Shown: in pieces, positions 25,211-35,100 of the stretch
Layout of the letters: each line of letters opens with the position of its first letter
How positions within the stretch are numbered: position 1 is the first letter of the stretch
Source of the DNA: an uncultured Clostridia bacterium
GTDB taxonomy: Bacteria > Bacillota > Clostridia > UBA1381
Assembly: GCA_934444735.1 (NCBI GenBank)
Contig: CAKSDE010000003.1
Coordinates: 62,001-126,000 of the forward strand
Direction of reading: 5' to 3'
DNA length: 64,000 nt
Program-made: the position numbers and the translations under genes
The notes under the pieces: generated by a model
The model's database searches: none
What the model saw: the letters and a program-made list of their open reading frames with translations, nothing else
What the model was told of the DNA's origin: nothing

Positions 25211-25711
25211 CTACTCTCTTGTTATTCCAAGTTTATCCAGTATATCATTCTGCTTTGCTATCATTATCCGCTCGTCCTCCGGATCGTCCACATGGTCATA
25301 CCCCAAAAGATGCAGCATTGAGTGTACCGTCAAAAATGCCATCTCGCGCAGGAAAGAATGACCGTAATTTTCAGCCTGCTCCGCCGCGCGCTCCGCCGAA
25401 ATCACAATATCACCCAAAAGAATCAGATCCCCGTCCTCCTCCGCATAATCAAATTCGCAGTCGCAGACATCGCCGTTTTCATCAAATTCAAGCATCGGAA
25501 AAGACAGCACATCTGTCACCGAATCGATATTTCTGTTTTCTCTGTTGATCTCCCGTATCTCTTCATTATCAACAATCGTAACACTCACCTGTGCCTCAAA
25601 GTTGCACTCTTCATATTCTAACGTTTCCCGTATGCATTTTTCGATTGCGTCAGTTATTTTTTTCGGAACGTCTGTCTTTTCTTGCACGTTCTCTATCAGA
25701 ATTTCTGTCAT
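25211..25711 (-). CDS. ybeY: Endoribonuclease YbeY
   Basis: 166 residues. Zinc-binding signature 'HSMLHLLGYDH' with three metal His (family consensus HGxLHLxGYDH, Gly replaced by Ser) and 'TDVLSFPM' upstream. Processes 16S rRNA 3' ends and acts in ribosome quality control. The ATG at 25711 is preceded by GAGGAG at 7 nt, which lies inside phoH. The gene overlaps phoH by 62 nt. 13 nt before dgkA. Confidence 0.95.
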   Translation of the reverse strand: MTEILIENVQEKTDVPKKITDAIEKCIRETLEYEECNFEAQVSVTIVDNEEIREINRENRNIDSVTDVLSFPMLEFDENGDVCDCEFDYAEEDGDLILLGDIVISAERAAEQAENYGHSFLREMAFLTVHSMLHLLGYDHVDDPEDERIMIAKQNDILDKLGITRE

Positions 25712-26666
25712 TTCTGCTCTCCTCGTATTTTTCATATGCCTTTATAATCTTCTGAACCAGCGGATGACGCACAACGTCCTTATCGGTCAGATTGCAAAAA
25801 GCAATATCTTCTATGTTCTTTAATACTCTCTCGGCAACCTTCAAGCCCGACTTCTTTCCGTCGGGGAGATCCACCTGTGTGACATCACCCGTTATTACGG
25901 CACGCGAACCGAAGCCTATTCTTGTCAGAAACATCTTCATCTGCTCCGGTGTTGTATTCTGCGCCTCATCGAGAATTATAAACGCATTGTCAAGAGTACG
26001 TCCTCTCATGTATGCAAGCGGCGCGACTTCGATAACTCCCTTTTCCTGGTATCTTAAAAATACTTCAGCACCGAGCATCTCATACATTCCGTCATAAAGC
26101 GGCCGCAAATACGGATCAACCTTATTCTGCAAATCACCCGGCAGAAATCCGAGTTTTTCGCCTGCCTCAACCGCCGGTCTTGTAAGGATAATACGGTTTA
26201 CCTCTTTGTTTCTAAGGGCCGTCACGGCACGCGCAACCGCCAGATATGTTTTTCCGGTTCCGGCAGGGCCTATACCGAAAACAATCGTATTATTCTTTAT
26301 ATCTTCAACGTATTTTTTCTGCCCGAGAGTTTTCGCTTTTATCGGTGTGCCGTTCGAGTTAATCGCCACACAGTCATCACCGAGCATTTTTATATCAAAT
26401 CCGCCGTTCTCCTGCACCATTGTTATGGCATAAAGAACCTTTTGCTCATCGATTCTCTCGCCCTTATCGATAATCCCCGAAAGTGCGTCTATAACCTCCG
26501 CGCATTTATCGATATTATCCTCCTCGCCGGATATTTTTATAACATTGTCCCGTCCCGTAACCGTAACTGACAGTGCTTTTTCTATCAGCTTCAGGTTGCT
26601 GTCAAAATCTCCGAAAAGATCCGCCAGATCCATATCCTCCGGGATCTGTATTTGTCTTTGGTTCAA
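25650..26666 (-). CDS. phoH: PhoH-family ATPase (PhoH/YbeZ)
   Basis: 338 residues. N-terminal KH-like RNA-binding region (~1-90), then a P-loop ATPase: Walker A 'GIGPAGTGKTYLAVA', 'RIILTRPAVEAGEKLGFLPG', Walker B 'AFIILDEAQNTTPEQMKMFL', 'ITGDVTQVDLP'. A basic and acidic tail (Arg/Asp/Lys-rich, last ~24 residues) overlaps the ybeY start. PhoH and YbeY form a conserved RNA-related pair. Between yqfD and ybeY as in Bacillus. Confidence 0.95.
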   Translation of the reverse strand: MNQRQIQIPEDMDLADLFGDFDSNLKLIEKALSVTVTGRDNVIKISGEEDNIDKCAEVIDALSGIIDKGERIDEQKVLYAITMVQENGGFDIKMLGDDCVAINSNGTPIKAKTLGQKKYVEDIKNNTIVFGIGPAGTGKTYLAVARAVTALRNKEVNRIILTRPAVEAGEKLGFLPGDLQNKVDPYLRPLYDGMYEMLGAEVFLRYQEKGVIEVAPLAYMRGRTLDNAFIILDEAQNTTPEQMKMFLTRIGFGSRAVITGDVTQVDLPDGKKSGLKVAERVLKNIEDIAFCNLTDKDVVRHPLVQKIIKAYEKYEESRNDRNSDRERARKDRRSEKNN

Positions 26667-26685
26667 AATTTTATCACTCCTGTTT

Positions 26686-27870
26686 TTATTCTATCGGGGC
26701 TTTTATCCCTATCTGCTCAACAAAACTCATCGTAAGACCGACCTCCGCGGTTTCATCATCGATTTTTGCATGATACAGGTTTTCCTCCAAAAGCTCACTT
26801 TTAGGCAAAATCTCTTTTGCTATCTTCTCCTCCAGATCGCTTTTACCCTCATAAACCGCTGTATCATAACTGATCGGCTCTTTTATAACATTTACCTCAT
26901 GTGCGGTTTTGTTACTAAAAGAAATTCCCAAATCTTCTCCGAAAACTTTCAGTTCACGAACATTATCGGTGATATCGTAATCCTTAAAGCCTATCTTATC
27001 ATTTTTAAAAAGGTTAATTTCTTTAGAAAAAAGCCTTACACTCTTAAAGCTTTCACTGTTTCCGGTGTATTCCCTGATCTCATGATAAAGCTTATATGTA
27101 CCCTTATCTTCGTGCCACGTATACGCCTCAACAATACCCGACGCCGCAACCGTTGCCGCAGGATTTCCCGTATCATCGGGGATAACACCCGAGATAATAA
27201 CATCACCTGCCAAAACCGTATCCCCGGCAGAAACCAGACAGATGCCGTCCTTTGCGGTGATACGCTTTATTATCCCGTCGCGCGCAGCAATTATATTGCA
27301 CGGTGTACCGTCCTCCATATATTCGCCGGGAATCGTATCCTCATAGACCTTACAGATCGCTTTCGTACCTTTTAAGTATACCCATGCCCATGAAATATTA
27401 TCAACTTTTGCCAAAAGAATATTTTTTATTGTCTTAGAGGATTTCGCCGCACATTTAAACGCGCCCTCGCGTATTCCGCACTCGTAAAGAACTCTGCGTA
27501 TCTGCGCCTCATCGGCATTTTTTACGCCCTCTATCCGAACGGTCCATATCATCTGTGACAGGACGCCCATGAGCAGCAAAAAAACAACTGTGCCGAAAAT
27601 CATAGCATATCTTTTTTTGTATTTTTTAAAAAGAATAGGTAATCCGGCTTTCTTTTCTATATGTACCCTTGTGCGTGTTTTTAGAGCAATCCCGCGCATT
27701 TTCCCGAAATCGCCGATTGCGACGGATATAAAAAACTTATCGCCTTTTTTTATATCCCATATCGGAATTTTGCGTGCGGCACACATATAAAGAAAACGCT
27801 CAATATTAAAGCCCGTTAATGATAGTATAACATATCCTTTGAGAAAATGGAAGAACTTCTTTAAAAACAT
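26686..27870 (-). CDS. yqfD: Sporulation protein YqfD
   Basis: 394 residues. N-terminal 'KGYVILSLTGFNIERFLYMC', one membrane helix near residue 90-115 ('YAMIFGTVVFLLLMGVLSQM') and a long extracytoplasmic part, with 'GDTVLAGDVIISGVIPDD' characteristic of YqfD. It is part of the sigma-E-dependent set in Bacillus, where it acts in the mother cell during engulfment and cortex formation. Follows yqfC, 50 nt away. The pairing supports a spore-forming lineage. Detailed activity unknown. Confidence 0.92.
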   Translation of the reverse strand: MFLKKFFHFLKGYVILSLTGFNIERFLYMCAARKIPIWDIKKGDKFFISVAIGDFGKMRGIALKTRTRVHIEKKAGLPILFKKYKKRYAMIFGTVVFLLLMGVLSQMIWTVRIEGVKNADEAQIRRVLYECGIREGAFKCAAKSSKTIKNILLAKVDNISWAWVYLKGTKAICKVYEDTIPGEYMEDGTPCNIIAARDGIIKRITAKDGICLVSAGDTVLAGDVIISGVIPDDTGNPAATVAASGIVEAYTWHEDKGTYKLYHEIREYTGNSESFKSVRLFSKEINLFKNDKIGFKDYDITDNVRELKVFGEDLGISFSNKTAHEVNVIKEPISYDTAVYEGKSDLEEKIAKEILPKSELLEENLYHAKIDDETAEVGLTMSFVEQIGIKAPIE

Positions 27871-27920
27871 CTTAAAAAACCTCTGTTTTTCTAAAAATAT
27901 TATATTTTTTTATATACTTT

Positions 27921-28184
27921 TCACATAAATTCCACAGATTTAAATAACCCAGAAAGATTTATGTATTCATCGGTAATCTCATCTATAACAATATTCTCTC
28001 CAAAAACCGCCAAAGAACCGTTTTTCAGCTTTAGGCGCATCTTTTCTTCGCTGTATTCCTCTATTGCGCAAAACCCTTCGATATGTACCGACCTTCTCCC
28101 CACCGCCACAACTCTCGATACATTTGATATGCTATCCTCCGGGATTTCCAATGTCTTGGAAATCTTTTCGGCAATTCTTTTCAT
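27921..28184 (-). CDS. yqfC: Sporulation protein YqfC
   Basis: 87 residues. Matches YqfC in length and in the pattern 'NVSRVVAVGRRSVHIEGFCAI', 'RLKLKNGSLAVFGENIVIDE'. YabP/YqfC family members are mother-cell spore proteins. RBS AGAAAGGA lies 12 nt upstream. A perfect 18-nt palindrome (28203-28220) sits just beyond the RBS. First gene of the cluster that runs to the dCMP deaminase. Confidence 0.92.
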   Translation of the reverse strand: MKRIAEKISKTLEIPEDSISNVSRVVAVGRRSVHIEGFCAIEEYSEEKMRLKLKNGSLAVFGENIVIDEITDEYINLSGLFKSVEFM

Positions 28185-28202
28185 ATTTAAAATCTTTCCT
28201 TT

Positions 28203-28220
28203 CTAAAAATTAATTTTTAG
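28203..28220. repeat. Perfect 18-nt palindrome upstream of yqfC
   Basis: CTAAAAATTAATTTTTAG, adjacent to the yqfC RBS. Could be an operator; AT-richness makes chance plausible. Confidence 0.35.
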
Positions 28221-28269
28221 GTAAAAATCAGGGATTATCCCATCCGATACCCCCTTTAAAAACAGCAGA

Positions 28270-28303
28270 GTAATTGCAAAATTTACATTTTGCAATTACC
28301 TAT
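28270..28303. repeat. Copy B of the palindromic intergenic repeat
   Basis: Perfect 13-bp stem GTAATTGCAAAAT/ATTTTGCAATTAC around TTAC, ending ATTACCTAT. It is the best-formed member of the family that includes 14545-14579 and 22303-22322. Lies between divergent yqfC and the ylbJ-like gene. Confidence 0.65.
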
Positions 28304-28397
28304 AAAATAAATTGTTGCAATAATAGCCCATGTACTATCATAATATTAAAAGAAAGTATAATTTTATACCCATAATTCAATGAAAGGACAGCTTATA

Positions 28398-29477
28398 ATG
28401 AAAAAAATATTTATATGTATCATAGCGCTTTTCGCAACTATCCTTTTAATTATCTCCCCTGAAAAAAGCGTGGGTTATGCACTGGACAGTCTCGGGATCT
28501 GCTACGAAGTAATTATCCCCTCACTTTTTCCCTTTTTCGTATGCTCCTCGCTTTTGGTTTACTCTGGCTTTTGCGACAGTCTTTCCAAAAGTATGCGCTT
28601 TGTTATGAAACCGCTTTTTAATATAAACGGCGCAGGCGCTGCGGCATTTGTTTTAGGCTTGGTAAGCGGCTATCCCTTGGGCGCTCTTACCGCGTGCCAG
28701 CTCTATGAGGGAAGTTATTTATCAAAAAGCGAGGCAGAGCGCCTTTTGGCATTTTGCAATAATTCCGGTCCGCTTTTTATCTTAGGCGCAGTCGGCGCGG
28801 CAATGTATCACAGCGTCACCTTCGGCGTTATTCTCTACTGCTCGCACATTCTCGCCGCCTTTACCGTCGGGATAATAATGCGCTTTTACAAAAGGGACTC
28901 ATACACCCCTCCGCACGCGCCTATCGCAACAGTACAAAAAAGCGTCGGAGAGATTTTTCGCATTTCTCTATCCAATTCCGTAAACAGTATTCTTACCGTG
29001 TGCGGTGCGGTAATCTTTGTAAGCGTCATATCAAAGCTTTTTCTTGAATTCGTCCCCGCCACCGGGATTATGCATTCGGTTATTCTCGGCGGATTTGAAT
29101 TTGTAAGCGGTATGAGTGAGCTTTCGGGGCTGGATATTTCACTTTTTTCCAAGCTCCTGCTTTCCTCCTGGATTGTCGGGTTCGCAGGCTTAAGCGTACA
29201 TTTGCAGGTAATGGCAGTAGTATCGCACAGCGGTCTTAGCCTCGTGCCGTACATAACAGGCAAGGTCATGCACGGTATAATTTCCGCTTTCTATTCATTT
29301 TTGTTATGGAAAATATGTATGCCGGCAAGGTCTGTATTTGCCCCCGCCTCTCGCAGTCTTTCAGTCTTTGCATCATCTTTGTATACGCTGATCTCTGTCG
29401 GCACGGTTGTTGCCATATGCATAATTTTAAGCGTGTTTTTGTACCATAAAAACACGAAGGCACAAATTCCCGGCTGA
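28398..29477 (+). CDS. ylbJ: YlbJ-like sporulation integral membrane protein
   Basis: 359 residues with about eight membrane helices. The nucleoside-recognition (Gate) pattern of YlbJ/SpoVAC-neighbour proteins is visible: 'IIPSLFPFFVCSSLLVYSG', 'FVLGLVSGYPLGALTACQLY', 'LLAFCNNSGPLFILGAVGAA'. Bacillus ylbJ is needed for heat-resistant spores. Start chosen at 28398 with AAGGA 9 nt upstream (the ATG at 28380 precedes the RBS). Divergent from yqfC, so two sporulation genes share one intergenic region. Its stop lies in the loop of a hairpin (about 29457-29495). Confidence 0.85.
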   Translation: MKKIFICIIALFATILLIISPEKSVGYALDSLGICYEVIIPSLFPFFVCSSLLVYSGFCDSLSKSMRFVMKPLFNINGAGAAAFVLGLVSGYPLGALTACQLYEGSYLSKSEAERLLAFCNNSGPLFILGAVGAAMYHSVTFGVILYCSHILAAFTVGIIMRFYKRDSYTPPHAPIATVQKSVGEIFRISLSNSVNSILTVCGAVIFVSVISKLFLEFVPATGIMHSVILGGFEFVSGMSELSGLDISLFSKLLLSSWIVGFAGLSVHLQVMAVVSHSGLSLVPYITGKVMHGIISAFYSFLLWKICMPARSVFAPASRSLSVFASSLYTLISVGTVVAICIILSVFLYHKNTKAQIPG

Positions 29478-29495
29478 GTCGGGATTTTGTACCTT
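29457..29495. terminator. Possible hairpin at the ylbJ/HPr convergence
   Basis: AAGG.ACAAA.TCCCG arms paired across a loop that holds the ylbJ stop codon, between converging genes. The T-run is poor on the plus strand and better on the minus strand (CGTGTTTTT). Confidence 0.4.
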
Positions 29496-29502
29496 CTGCC
29501 AA

Positions 29503-29766
29503 TTAAAGATTATCTTCAAAAAATGCTTTCATGCCCGAGAGTGCCGCATCTTCATCCTCTCCGTCTGCGCTCACGCAGACTTCATCACCGCATTTTACCG
29601 CCAAACCCATCACAGCAAAGAGTTTTTTTGCCGCAGCAACCTTTTCATTCGCCGTATTTTTAAGCATTATCTCCGATTTATACTTTTCCGCCTCTTTCAC
29701 CAACATTCCTGCCGGCCGTGCATGGATTCCTACTTCATCTTTAATTTTGTACATAAATTCTTTCAT
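29503..29766 (-). CDS. HPr-family phosphocarrier protein without the regulatory serine
   Basis: 87 residues, normal HPr size. The phosphorylatable His15 is in 'GIHARPAG', as required for PTS phosphotransfer from enzyme I. At the HPr-kinase site the usual K-S-I-M-G-V-M-S-L is K-K-L-F-A-V-M-G-L, so Lys48 replaces the regulatory Ser46. It would therefore not enter CcpA-type catabolite repression. ATG at 29766 follows GGAGG at 6 nt; upstream in-frame codons are not needed. Downstream of the EIICBA gene with a 160-nt structured gap. Possibly a second HPr beside a canonical one elsewhere. Confidence 0.85.
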   Translation of the reverse strand: MKEFMYKIKDEVGIHARPAGMLVKEAEKYKSEIMLKNTANEKVAAAKKLFAVMGLAVKCGDEVCVSADGEDEDAALSGMKAFFEDNL

Positions 29767-29807
29767 GTTAATCCTCCATTCCGCCGCCATACAGCGGCAC
29801 AAATCTC

Positions 29808-29912
29808 AACGTGAAAAAGATGCAAGCAGGTTGTCTTTTTTTGAAGTGACGTCGTATTTTTATACTCCTAACCTCGAAAAAAATATAAGATGCGCAGCAT
29901 ATTTTTCACGTT
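29808..29912. repeat. Long inverted repeat between EIICBA and HPr genes
   Basis: AACGTGAAAAA (29808-29818) and TTTTTCACGTT (29902-29912), extended by ATGC/GCAT after one mismatch, giving a 16-bp stem that encloses ~73 nt. Could be a large mRNA hairpin that separates or tunes the two genes. Confidence 0.5.
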
Positions 29913-29926
29913 ATATTCCTCCTGTA

Positions 29927-31966
29927 TCAATATATTATATCAATCAATTCATCGCCGAAATCCGTTTCCTTTTTCCCCTTTATTTCCATTCGTTTGTAGC
30001 TGTCCCTATCTGAAATCACCATAGGCGTAGTAAGCTTATAGCCTGCTTCTTTTATCTTTTCCGCATCAAAGGTGATAAGCGTATCCCCCTCTCTCACTCT
30101 GTCGCCCTCTTTTACATGATATTCAAAATACTTTCCTTTCAGCTCAACCGTATCAAGTCCGACATGAATCAATATATCAAATCCGTCATCGCTTGTAAGT
30201 CCGATCGCGTGCTTTGAATCCACGGTATTTGAAATAACACCGGCACACGGTGCGCATATCTTCCCCTCTTTCGGCTCTATCGCGATTCCCTCTCCCAATA
30301 TGCCTTGCGAAAATACATCGTCCGAAACATCTGTAAGCGCTGTTACATCGCCTTTTGCATATGCTTTTAAAATAAGTGTCTTTTCATGTGTTTCGGTCGA
30401 AATTTCAAGATAATCGTCAAGCTTTGATTTTACCACCGTCACCGTCGGTCCGTAGATAACCTGCACACCGTTGCCTTTATGAATTACCCCCGACGCACCG
30501 CTTTTCTTTAAAAGCTCATCTGATACCTTAGTGCTGTCTTTTACGGTAATCCTAAGCCTTGTCGCGCAGCAATCCACATCCGAGATATTCCCTTTGCCGC
30601 CCAGTCCTTTTACAATCAGCTCGGAGCGGTTATTTTCATCCTTTCTCGCATCGACATCGGCTCTTGTATACAGCTTTGTTTCCTCGCTGTCCTCTTCGCG
30701 CCCCGGTGTGATATAGTTGAATTTCTTTATCATAAACGAAAAGACCGCCCAATAGATAAAGAAGTACGCAATTCCGACAAATATAATATATACCCAGTTT
30801 GTTTTGGCATTTCCCTGCAAAATCCCAAACAGTACCAAATCTATTATTCCGCCGGAAAATGTCATTCCGACGCCCACTCCGAAAATATGCATCAGCATAA
30901 AGGAAAGACCTGCCAAAACGCAGTGAACGGCATACATAAGCGGCGCGACAAATATAAAGGTAAATTCCAGCGGTTCCGTTATACCGGTAAGCATTGAAGT
31001 GAGTGCGGCAGAAAGCAGCAAACCTCCTGCAACCTTTTTCTTTTCCGGTCTTGCGCATTTATACATAGCCAAAGCCGCACCGGGCAGACCGAATATCATA
31101 AACGGGAATTTTCCTGCCATAAAACGTGTTGCCGATACGCTGAATACTTTCGTTGACTTTGATGCCAGCTCGGCAAAATAGATATTCTGCGCACCCTGTA
31201 CCGTAATTCCGTCAATCACAGCCGTACCGCCGACGGATGTCTGCCAAAATGGGATATAGAAAACATGGTGCAGACCGAACGGTATAAGCGCACGCTCTAT
31301 AATTCCGTAAATCCATGTTCCCGCATACCCGGACGCGAGGACAAGATTTCCCAGCATCGAAATTCCCTTTTGTACCACCGGCCAGACAAAAAACATCAGT
31401 ATTCCGACCGCCACATAGCAAAGCGCACTTATAATCGGTACAAATCTTGTGCCGCCGAAAAAAGCAAGCACCGGCGGAAACTCGATTTTATAAAATCTGT
31501 TATGCAATGCCGCAACACCCAGTCCGACAATTATTCCGCCGAAAACACCCATTTGCAAAGACGTTATCCCCAAAACCGACGCTGTCGAATTTTCAAGCAT
31601 CGCGCCCACTCCGCCGCGTGCGTCAATCAAAGCATTTATCGTCGTATGCATGACCAAAAACGCAACAACAGACGAAAGCGCGGCAATCTCTTTTTCCTTT
31701 TTCGCCATACCGATAGATACACCCATCGCAAATAACAGCGCCAGGTTATCAAAAACCGCGCTCCCGGCTTTGCTCATTATATCAAGTAATGTATATAAAA
31801 TTCCGCCCGGGTGAATTATATTTATAAGCTTATAGGTTTCAAGAGTCGTTTCATTTGTAAACGAGCTTCCGATCCCCAGCAAAAGTCCTGCAACGGGCAA
31901 TATCGCAATAGGCAACATAAATGATCTTCCTACCCTCTGCAATACGCCGAAAACCTTATCCTTCAT
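29927..31966 (-). CDS. ptsG: PTS glucose-type transporter, EIICBA fusion
   Basis: 679 residues in the order IIC (~1-410), IIB (~440-530), IIA (~550-679). IIC resembles glucose rather than GlcNAc permeases ('FGLHHVFYIPFWQTSVGG', 'MAGKFPFMIFGLPGAALAMY', 'LTGITEPLEFTFIFVAPLMY'). IIB has the phosphocysteine in 'VDCCATRLRI'. IIA has the His in 'FDILIHVGLDTVELKG'. Imports and phosphorylates glucose or a close hexose. Start MKDKVFGVLQ at 31966; an in-frame ATG at 31999 is less likely. The HPr-like gene downstream is on the same strand. Confidence 0.9.
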   Translation of the reverse strand: MKDKVFGVLQRVGRSFMLPIAILPVAGLLLGIGSSFTNETTLETYKLINIIHPGGILYTLLDIMSKAGSAVFDNLALLFAMGVSIGMAKKEKEIAALSSVVAFLVMHTTINALIDARGGVGAMLENSTASVLGITSLQMGVFGGIIVGLGVAALHNRFYKIEFPPVLAFFGGTRFVPIISALCYVAVGILMFFVWPVVQKGISMLGNLVLASGYAGTWIYGIIERALIPFGLHHVFYIPFWQTSVGGTAVIDGITVQGAQNIYFAELASKSTKVFSVSATRFMAGKFPFMIFGLPGAALAMYKCARPEKKKVAGGLLLSAALTSMLTGITEPLEFTFIFVAPLMYAVHCVLAGLSFMLMHIFGVGVGMTFSGGIIDLVLFGILQGNAKTNWVYIIFVGIAYFFIYWAVFSFMIKKFNYITPGREEDSEETKLYTRADVDARKDENNRSELIVKGLGGKGNISDVDCCATRLRITVKDSTKVSDELLKKSGASGVIHKGNGVQVIYGPTVTVVKSKLDDYLEISTETHEKTLILKAYAKGDVTALTDVSDDVFSQGILGEGIAIEPKEGKICAPCAGVISNTVDSKHAIGLTSDDGFDILIHVGLDTVELKGKYFEYHVKEGDRVREGDTLITFDAEKIKEAGYKLTTPMVISDRDSYKRMEIKGKKETDFGDELIDIIY

Positions 31967-32075
31967 TTTTTCACACAGCCTTTCTTCAAAAAAAATCAAA
32001 ATGATTTTTTATATTATCGGCTTTATTATGCTCCGTATGGCTTATTTTTATAAAATTTTTCTTGTAAAAAAAACG

Positions 32076-32112
32076 GGGCTTTAAAAAAAGTCAACTGACT
32101 TTTTTAAAGCCC
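32076..32112 (-). terminator. Terminator of the surface-protein operon
   Basis: GGGCTTTAAAAAA...TTTTTTAAAGCCC stem (one bulged A) with GTCAACTGAC centre. On the minus strand it is followed by eight T, about 50 nt after the stop at 32159. Resembles the palindrome at 61149-61184. Confidence 0.85.
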
Positions 32113-32158
32113 AATTTGGATACTTCAGAAAAACACTTTTCTTAATCCCTTAAACTAT

Positions 32159-35100
32159 TTACTTCATCAACCCTATGCGCTTAAAGTCAATGTCCGCAAA
32201 ATCCGGGTTATTTTTAAGAAATTCCGAATCGGCTTCTATGCCGAAATCGCCGTTTTCATAATCATTAAATATGCCTTCTGCATCAGATGACGTATAATTA
32301 AGATTTCCCGAGATTTCGGTCAGATTTTTCGTAGCCTCGCCGTGCAAAGACGGCATAGCGGTGTTTATCATTGCATTATTTATGATCTTATTATATTTCG
32401 GCAGCAGCGGCTCATCACTTAATATATTGTAAACCTCCGGAAATTCCTTTTTCCAAAGCTCCGATTGATACGGAGAATAATACAGATTCACATAAGCGCG
32501 AAAATCCTCAAAATTCGAGTTGCTGTTTCCTCGCTGTTCCACTATCACCGATTGATTGCAGTTTATAAATATGTTCTTTTCAAAAATATTCCGTCTCCCG
32601 CCGCCGATATGACCGGCACGCTCAACATTTGCAAATATATTGGAATACACATCGCAGCTCGACCACAAATCATCAAAATAAACCGCACTCACAGAGTATC
32701 CTATCCCTGTATTATTTTTTATATCATGGAAATAATTATACCGTATCTTATTATTCACCAGATGAATAAACTGTCCGCCGTACAATGCGCCCGAATCCGC
32801 AGTATCATTGCATACGTCAAATATCTCGTTATATTCAACCGTAAAATATATCCCTCCGATACCTATCGCCATATGCGGTGCATCATATATTTTGTTATGA
32901 CTTACCGTATTTCCGCACCCCGAAATATTTATCGCCGGAGCATACGTTCTGCAATCATTTGAAAAATCATAAATTTCATTATTTGTTATAATATTGTTCG
33001 CTTTTATCAGGTTCCTTGAATCTCCTCCGTTAACCGAAAATCCCCTGCCGCTTAAATTATGCAAAAGATTATCCCGCAATAACATCTCCGTACTCTCAGA
33101 GCTTTTCAAAACATCTCCCAAAATATCGGTAAATGTGCATTTTTTCAAGCTCATACCCGAGCTGTCTTTAACATTAAAAACTCCTGCTCCGATATGTTCA
33201 AAATCAATCCCCTCAAAAGAAACATTTTGTCTCCCCTCAATTTCAAAAAGTGTTTCCATACTTTCCGTTCTCGGCGTAAATGTTATTGTACTGTTAGCAT
33301 TAAAACCGTCATACGGGTAAATATAAAGCTTTTTCGTGTCCCTGTCAAGATACCATTCTCCCGGCACCGATATTTCCTCAGGAACATTTATAAATCTCAC
33401 TCTTTCTCCCGTTTTCGGGGTAATATCAAAGGATTTATTTTTCTGTGTAAAAATAAAATTATTTTCTGTCCCCGACATCTCAACTTCAAACCGTGAATCC
33501 TTCCACTGTATCTCGGGATATCCGTCGGCGAAAATACCCACGCTCCCCCATTTTTCCATACGGGAACTGTTTTCTTGCACTCCAAAGCTTGCAGCAGTGT
33601 CCGCACCGCCGACGGCATTATCCGCAATATGCAAATATCCGCTGTCCGGATATGCCGCAAGCTCCATACGCTTATTATCCTGCGTTACTGTCGGCGCAAC
33701 AGTTTCCGCACTGTTATAGTAATAATCGCAAATTTTGCCCAAATTCGAAATTCCGACATCGCTCATATCTACAGACACCACATTTGCTCTTGCGGTATCA
33801 TCAATAATGTTCGCAACAACACTGTCGCTCACCTTTGAAAATTGACTTCCCTTTATGCTGTATCCCGTTGTGATAACCGCCTTTTCCTCCCGATACGGCT
33901 TAACCGTGATATTGTCCGACGAAATACTCACCGTACCGTCAACTTTATGCACACCCTCACGCAGCAATATTTCGGACGGTTTATCGCTTTTGGAGGCGGC
34001 AGCCATCGCCTGTTTTATGCTCTTAAACGGCTTTGCAATGCTCCCCGAGCCGGAATCGTCCCCGTTTGGTGAAACATAATATACATTCTTATTTTCCGCC
34101 TTTGTCTCTATGCCGATTTCGCACAAGGGATTCATACCTGCAAACGAATCCCACATAAACAACCGCACATTAAAATTCGTATTTTCGATTTTCCCGATCT
34201 TTAAATCAACACTGTCGTCCGATCCGGTCTGAATATTTTTGCTCACAACCGAAATCAATGTACCGTTCTCGTCATATATGCCTGCCGCCAAGCCGGGTGC
34301 GGTCTTATCGGCATCGCCGTTTCTGTTATACGCGCTTATATCCACCGTCGCGACATATCCGCCTATATTTTTATTAATCTTTACTTCATGAATTTTAAAA
34401 TCATAATCGAATGTTACGTTATATGTCCCTATTTCCGTAATTTTTGCAGTTTTGGAATATGCTCCTCCGTTCACGCTGACATATCGCCCGTCTGCCGGAG
34501 CAAGCAGCAAACCGTTTTCCGCAAGCTCGCAAATTCCTCCCGCTGTCGTCCAAACGATATAGCTGCAATTATCCATCTTCGTTTCATCGGCATTTACGCC
34601 TTTTTCAATTATTACAGCTTTTGAATCGGTTATGGAATCAAATTCAACATTTGCGTATATCTCAACGGTTTCGGCGGAAATATTTGCATATTCTCCGCTC
34701 GATAGGGACAGATAATCCGCATTGATCGAAATCTTATCCGAAAATTTCACATTCTTACCGACTGTAATTTTCCCGGCATTTAAAACTGTACCCGACTTTG
34801 CCGAGAAAGATGTGTTTTCAAACTCTGCCGGGAAATTTATGCTTTCATGCTGGTTAAATTTTATTTTTCCTCCGCAAATCTTTAATTTCTTTTCTCCCGA
34901 GATTCCTCTGTCCCACAAAATCTCGCCCAAAATTGATATTTCATCTCCGTCTTTTGCCGCATCATATGCCGCACCCAAAGACGAAAACGGTTTATCATAT
35001 GTTCCGTCACCGCCGTTTTCGGCATTTTGATATACATAATATATATCGTGCGCCGATTTTTCCCCTGCATATTCAAGGATCGGCGAATAGTCCTCGCCTC

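Noticed and set aside
28313..28347. Sigma-E-type promoter for the ylbJ-like gene (TTGCAA/CATAAT area)
   Set aside because: Spacing and bases fit neither sigma-A nor sigma-E consensus well enough to annotate.
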